Notes under the pieces: model-generated
Database searches by the model: none
The model's input: the letters and a program-made list of their open reading frames with translations, nothing else
What the model was told of the DNA's origin: nothing
Position numbers and translations under genes: made by a program
Part shown: positions 60,830 through 64,000 of the stretch, in pieces
How positions within the stretch are numbered: the first letter of the stretch is position 1
Layout of the letters: each line of letters begins with the position of its first letter
Source: Talaromyces rugulosus
Lineage: Eukaryota > Ascomycota > Eurotiomycetes > Eurotiales > Trichocomaceae
Assembly: GCF_013368755.1 (NCBI RefSeq)
Contig: NC_049566.1
Location: 4,278,001-4,342,000 of the forward strand
DNA: 64,000 bases
Direction: 5' to 3'

Positions 60830-61954
60830 TTTGAACAGGTCGGTAGCTGCAAAGGTTTGGATTGGATTCTGAGATTAAGATGATTTAATAAGAGTGATTG
60901 AATTTTCGTTAGTATACATGTAAACCTATGATATCAAAGTTGTTCGAGGGATGGTCCGACATATATTCATGATTTGTACGAGTATTGATTGTTACATACA
61001 TTACCCTCAACACCTATCGTCCTACCTAGGCAATTTCGTGCCGACATCCTAGATCATGCCTATCTATTATGCCACTAGGACGGAGTGATTGTCATTCAAT
61101 GTAACTTAATAACTTTGTTGTCTCCAGCGAGTTATAGATGGGAGAAATAACTCTAATGAATCGTTCTTCAGGATTTGGTCTTCCTATTGTTGAAAGTATC
61201 AAAGAATAAGAAATTCAAGTCCGAATAGGGTATTCTAAGCCGGCTCTTTTTGAAAATAAGCTTCGTAGTCATTCCTATACTATACGGAGAATGAAGGGCT
61301 ACGAGCCCTTTGACGACACCCGACACCCGAAACCCGAAGCCATAGATATTTAGCTCGGTAGATAAAAACAAACACTCAAAGTCCAGTCCTTTGGTGAGTC
61401 AAGGGGAAGTGGAAAGAAATAACAGTCAATCAACTGTCTCCACCCTCGCCGGCTGCTATCCGCAACCTTTTACGGGATGATTCCGGATGTCTCTCGTCTA
61501 GGGCCACTAGCCCGCGTCAGGTCTCAATGGCTATGTGATGTCTATTGTTCAAGGTGACTTCTGTTATTACTAATAGATCCCCTTTTCTATGACTCCGTTG
61601 TCTTCCACTTTGAGTGTAAATTCATTCGATCATCTCATGCCTCGATGCAATATGTAGTTGACGTCAACCGCCAAGCCCATGCTGTGGAAATGTTAGAGCG
61701 GAATGAATCCGGTTCGAGTACCACTCCCGTATTTATCCAATTGAAAACCGGTTCATGTCCGAATTCGAAAATATTAACTATTCATTTTGTACCCCAGTTG
61801 TGTACCCCGCAATATAGAGAGATATGGCGCTGCCTCGGTAGAACCTTGCTAACGATTGTCTCGTCATTCAAATACCGACAAACACCCAAGTTCCAGGGTT
61901 TCGGATCGCGATCATTTAAGGTCATTGCCCAAAAGTTACATAAACTACATTACG
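60830..61954. other. Intergenic region
   Basis: Here 1.1 kb separate divergent small genes. Frames at 61168-61371 and 61645-61971 are short; the second overlaps the SnoaL-like start in another frame. No RNA or repeat was recognised. Confidence 0.45.
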
Positions 61955-62455
61955 ATGCCGCTTCCCCTTGAAACTGCGCAGGCAGTCTACCGGAAAAAAT
62001 CACAATATGGCCGATATATTGACACCAAACAATGGGATAAATTCAGTGAAGTTGCACTACCTAACGCCAAACTTAGCTTTCACAACCGAGATGGATCGGT
62101 CCTGAAGGCCGGGAAAAGACATCTCACCTTTTCCTCTTCTCAAGAATTTACAATGTTCTTCAGCAAGTTCTTCGCCAATGCGCAGTCACTTCATATTTTT
62201 GGTCCCGGAGATCTAGAACAAACGGCGGATGATGAGGTGACCGCGATATGGGGAATGGAAGACCAGATTATACTAAAGGGTTCGGCAGGACTGGTAGAGA
62301 TGAGAGGTGGAGGCTATTATTTTGAGACGTGGAAGAAAGTGGGTGACGACTGGTTTTTGGCGTCATTAGGCCTAGAGAGGACATATCAGAAAATCAGCTT
62401 TCTGGGGAGGTTCATTATGTTTCTTGAAACATGTCTGGGGGTTTCATTTGTTTAA
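61955..62455 (+). CDS. SnoaL-like/NTF2-fold protein
   Basis: This is an intronless 166-residue protein from the ATG at 61955 (MPLPLETAQAVYRKKSQYGR). The pattern of an N-terminal helix, YGRYIDTKQWDKF, a central FSSSQEFTMFFSKFFA helix and alternating beta strands ending YYFETWKKVGDDWFLASLGLER is that of the SnoaL_4/NTF2-like cone fold. Fungal members are often loosely annotated as polyketide-cyclase or dehydratase-like, and most have no known reaction. No signal peptide is present, but the last 20 residues are hydrophobic (FLGRFIMFLETCLGVSFV), which is unusual for the fold and could be a membrane tail. The open frame extends upstream to 61856 without an ATG. Confidence 0.7.
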   Translation: MPLPLETAQAVYRKKSQYGRYIDTKQWDKFSEVALPNAKLSFHNRDGSVLKAGKRHLTFSSSQEFTMFFSKFFANAQSLHIFGPGDLEQTADDEVTAIWGMEDQIILKGSAGLVEMRGGGYYFETWKKVGDDWFLASLGLERTYQKISFLGRFIMFLETCLGVSFV

Positions 62456-62996
62456 AGACGAAATTTACCCCATATGATATCCCAGTCTAAATGTTACAGC
62501 AAAGAGTTCTTGAGGAAGACGTATGCAGGTAATCAAGTCTTGGGCTTATATTCGTTATTCAATCCCGCTTCCTTTAGAAGCATGCTGTCATTGCATTTAT
62601 TCAACCTGACTCCTTCAGGGAATGCATGATGTATCATTACATTTTTGGGAATATCAGTTGCAAAAGGACCGGGTCATTCCCCCAATCATTCCAATAAAAC
62701 AGCTGGGCAACCTGTATTAGGATATTATATTCAGTTTCAACATACATTCAACAATTTGCCGACATAGCCTGGTACATCAAAATCCCCAGGTTCTTGCAAC
62801 ATAGCATACCTAGAAAGCACTAATTTTCAACTTTCAACCGAAAAGCTAAAAAATACCACGATAAAACGAGCACACTGTCTAATTTCGAAGTGTTATATCG
62901 GAACAAATAAGGCAAAGGTGTCAAAATTTCATTCTAACTAACAACTACCCCTATGTAACTATAATGTCCATCATAATGGAACCTCAAAACCATATG
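62456..62996. other. Convergent intergenic region
   Basis: This AT-rich stretch of 0.54 kb lies between two convergent stops. Nothing was recognised. Confidence 0.45.
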
Positions 62997-64000
62997 CTAA
63001 TCATCCAGCTTCAGACTCGTTTCGATCCTGTCAGCAATATCGTCTGGTTCCGTATGACTGTAGTTTGCCGCGGTGTCTTTCTTAAACTGTGGTTGATCCC
63101 ATAAAAACAGTTCAATGGCTTCAGCTGCATCAAAAAATGCCTTACTGGTAACTCTTGGGTCTAGTGTCAAATTCTGTACATCTTGTACGGAAAGGCTGAT
63201 GACTTCAATTCCGTTCAAAATCAATTGTTTTATGTCTCTGCTCCTGAGCCATCCATTTCCCTTCCAGGACGCCGTAGTCAAGGATATGGTATATCTGGCC
63301 GCTTGTTTCAGTATCTTTGAGGGAATGCCATCCTGGCTACCCATGACTTGTAGAACAAGGGATGCGTTATTCAATTGTTCACTAAGAGCGCTTTCTAGGA
63401 GCCCATTATAGGTCTCCGAATTAGAACCCGCTATGTCTGAAATTTCTTCTCGGATTTTATCTATGATTAGACCATAGTGATCCGCATAGTCAGAGAGAAA
63501 GTATAGTCCACTCTCCTTGGGCAATTCCGAGCATTTAACCCGTAAATAGCGCATCCATTCCTCTTCCTTCCAGTCACCTCTGAGGATACCACACGTTTCC
63601 GACACAATAAGCAAGAGGAGTTGAATCAGACAACTCTGATGTGGATTGTATCTGATTGCGTGGCTGGGATGGAACCCATTAACCCGTCGAATCCGGACAT
63701 TGCTCTTATTTTCATCGTGAATTTTAGCATGTGCGTATTTGTCAAATATTTTTCCGATCCCAATACTCTCCAATTGCCATGCGTCCCCTTTGCACTGCTT
63801 CTGTGCATCGAAATCATCCTGGAACATTTCCAGCTTCTTTAGCCAAATTTTTCCGGCACAAAGGAGCACATCGGGCTTCTTATCAGAAAATACTTCAGTT
63901 GATGTCTGGAAACCATTTCTGAGCATCTTAGCATCCATTTCTTCCATATCACCCTCGGTTGTATAGGGGAGAAGATCAATCACAGATATATCAGAAATAA
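62997..64000 (-). CDS. Uncharacterised fungal protein, possibly uracil-DNA-glycosylase-like, 5' end cut
   Basis: The frame is open from the right window edge (ISDISVIDLLPY...) to a stop at 62997, about 334 residues visible, and the true start lies outside. The block DVLLCAGKIWLKKLE, followed later by RRVNGFHPSHAIRYNPHQS, places a hydrophobic strand plus a His-containing loop in the order seen in uracil-DNA-glycosylase-fold proteins. Fungi have a large uncharacterised family with this FHPSHA-type motif. The C-terminal 150 residues are helical and unassigned. The enzymatic role is not demonstrated, and the UDG link is a tentative recollection of the family pattern. No intron is needed in the visible part. 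Confidence 0.5.
   Translation of the reverse strand, partial: ISDISVIDLLPYTTEGDMEEMDAKMLRNGFQTSTEVFSDKKPDVLLCAGKIWLKKLEMFQDDFDAQKQCKGDAWQLESIGIGKIFDKYAHAKIHDENKSNVRIRRVNGFHPSHAIRYNPHQSCLIQLLLLIVSETCGILRGDWKEEEWMRYLRVKCSELPKESGLYFLSDYADHYGLIIDKIREEISDIAGSNSETYNGLLESALSEQLNNASLVLQVMGSQDGIPSKILKQAARYTISLTTASWKGNGWLRSRDIKQLILNGIEVISLSVQDVQNLTLDPRVTSKAFFDAAEAIELFLWDQPQFKKDTAANYSHTEPDDIADRIETSLKLDD

Noticed and set aside
61711..61726. GGTTCGAGTACC resembling a tRNA T-arm
   Set aside because: No acceptor stem, D-arm or anticodon arm at the right distances.

Overview
The window is nuclear DNA of a filamentous ascomycete, most likely a eurotiomycete of the Aspergillus/Penicillium/Talaromyces type. 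Most genes carry short GT-AG introns of 45-125 bp with CTAAC/CTGAC-like branch points. The families are those of moulds: an NRPS-like reductase, a DyP peroxidase, a galactose-oxidase-like copper radical oxidase, a fungal (R)-amine transaminase, a GIG1/DUF3605 protein and PNP-domain NLR-like proteins. No prokaryotic operon, CRISPR array, rRNA or tRNA was seen. Exon structures below were worked out by hand from splice motifs, reading frame and family conservation. They were not checked against RNA.

Left arm (1-19 kb): a DUF4267-type small membrane protein cut by the window edge, an extended SDR, and a five-exon gene fusing a flavin monooxygenase to an acetoacetate-decarboxylase-like domain. Then come a single-pass membrane protein, an MFS transporter, a long disordered protein with an unusually long pyrimidine-rich leader, and about 6 kb without a convincing gene.

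Core (19-39 kb): an orphan A-T-R NRPS-like reductase sits beside housekeeping genes. These are arginyl-tRNA synthetase (probable mitochondrial/cytosolic alternative starts, Gcn4/CpcA-like sites upstream), a PIP-kinase-fold protein, NADH-cytochrome b5 reductase Cbr1, a GIG1-like DUF3605 protein, cohesin subunit Smc3 divergent from the Rio1 kinase, and a fold-type-I aminotransferase.

Decayed interval (39-45 kb): a Tc1/mariner-like transposase relic with RIP-like stop codons, a dead PNP-domain fragment, and a nearly complete PNP/repeat/two-TM gene broken by frameshifts.

Right arm (45-64 kb): a metabolic neighbourhood with a second MFS paralogue, a class III aminotransferase, an (R)-amine transaminase-like enzyme, a HAD phosphatase, a DyP peroxidase, a secreted galactose-oxidase-like enzyme and a D-amino-acid oxidase with a peroxisomal C-terminus. 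A small secreted Cys-rich protein, a SnoaL-like protein and a UDG-like protein cut by the edge follow. Two H2O2 producers, one H2O2 consumer and two aminotransferases within about 12 kb suggest amine/D-amino-acid turnover, but a shared pathway is inference.
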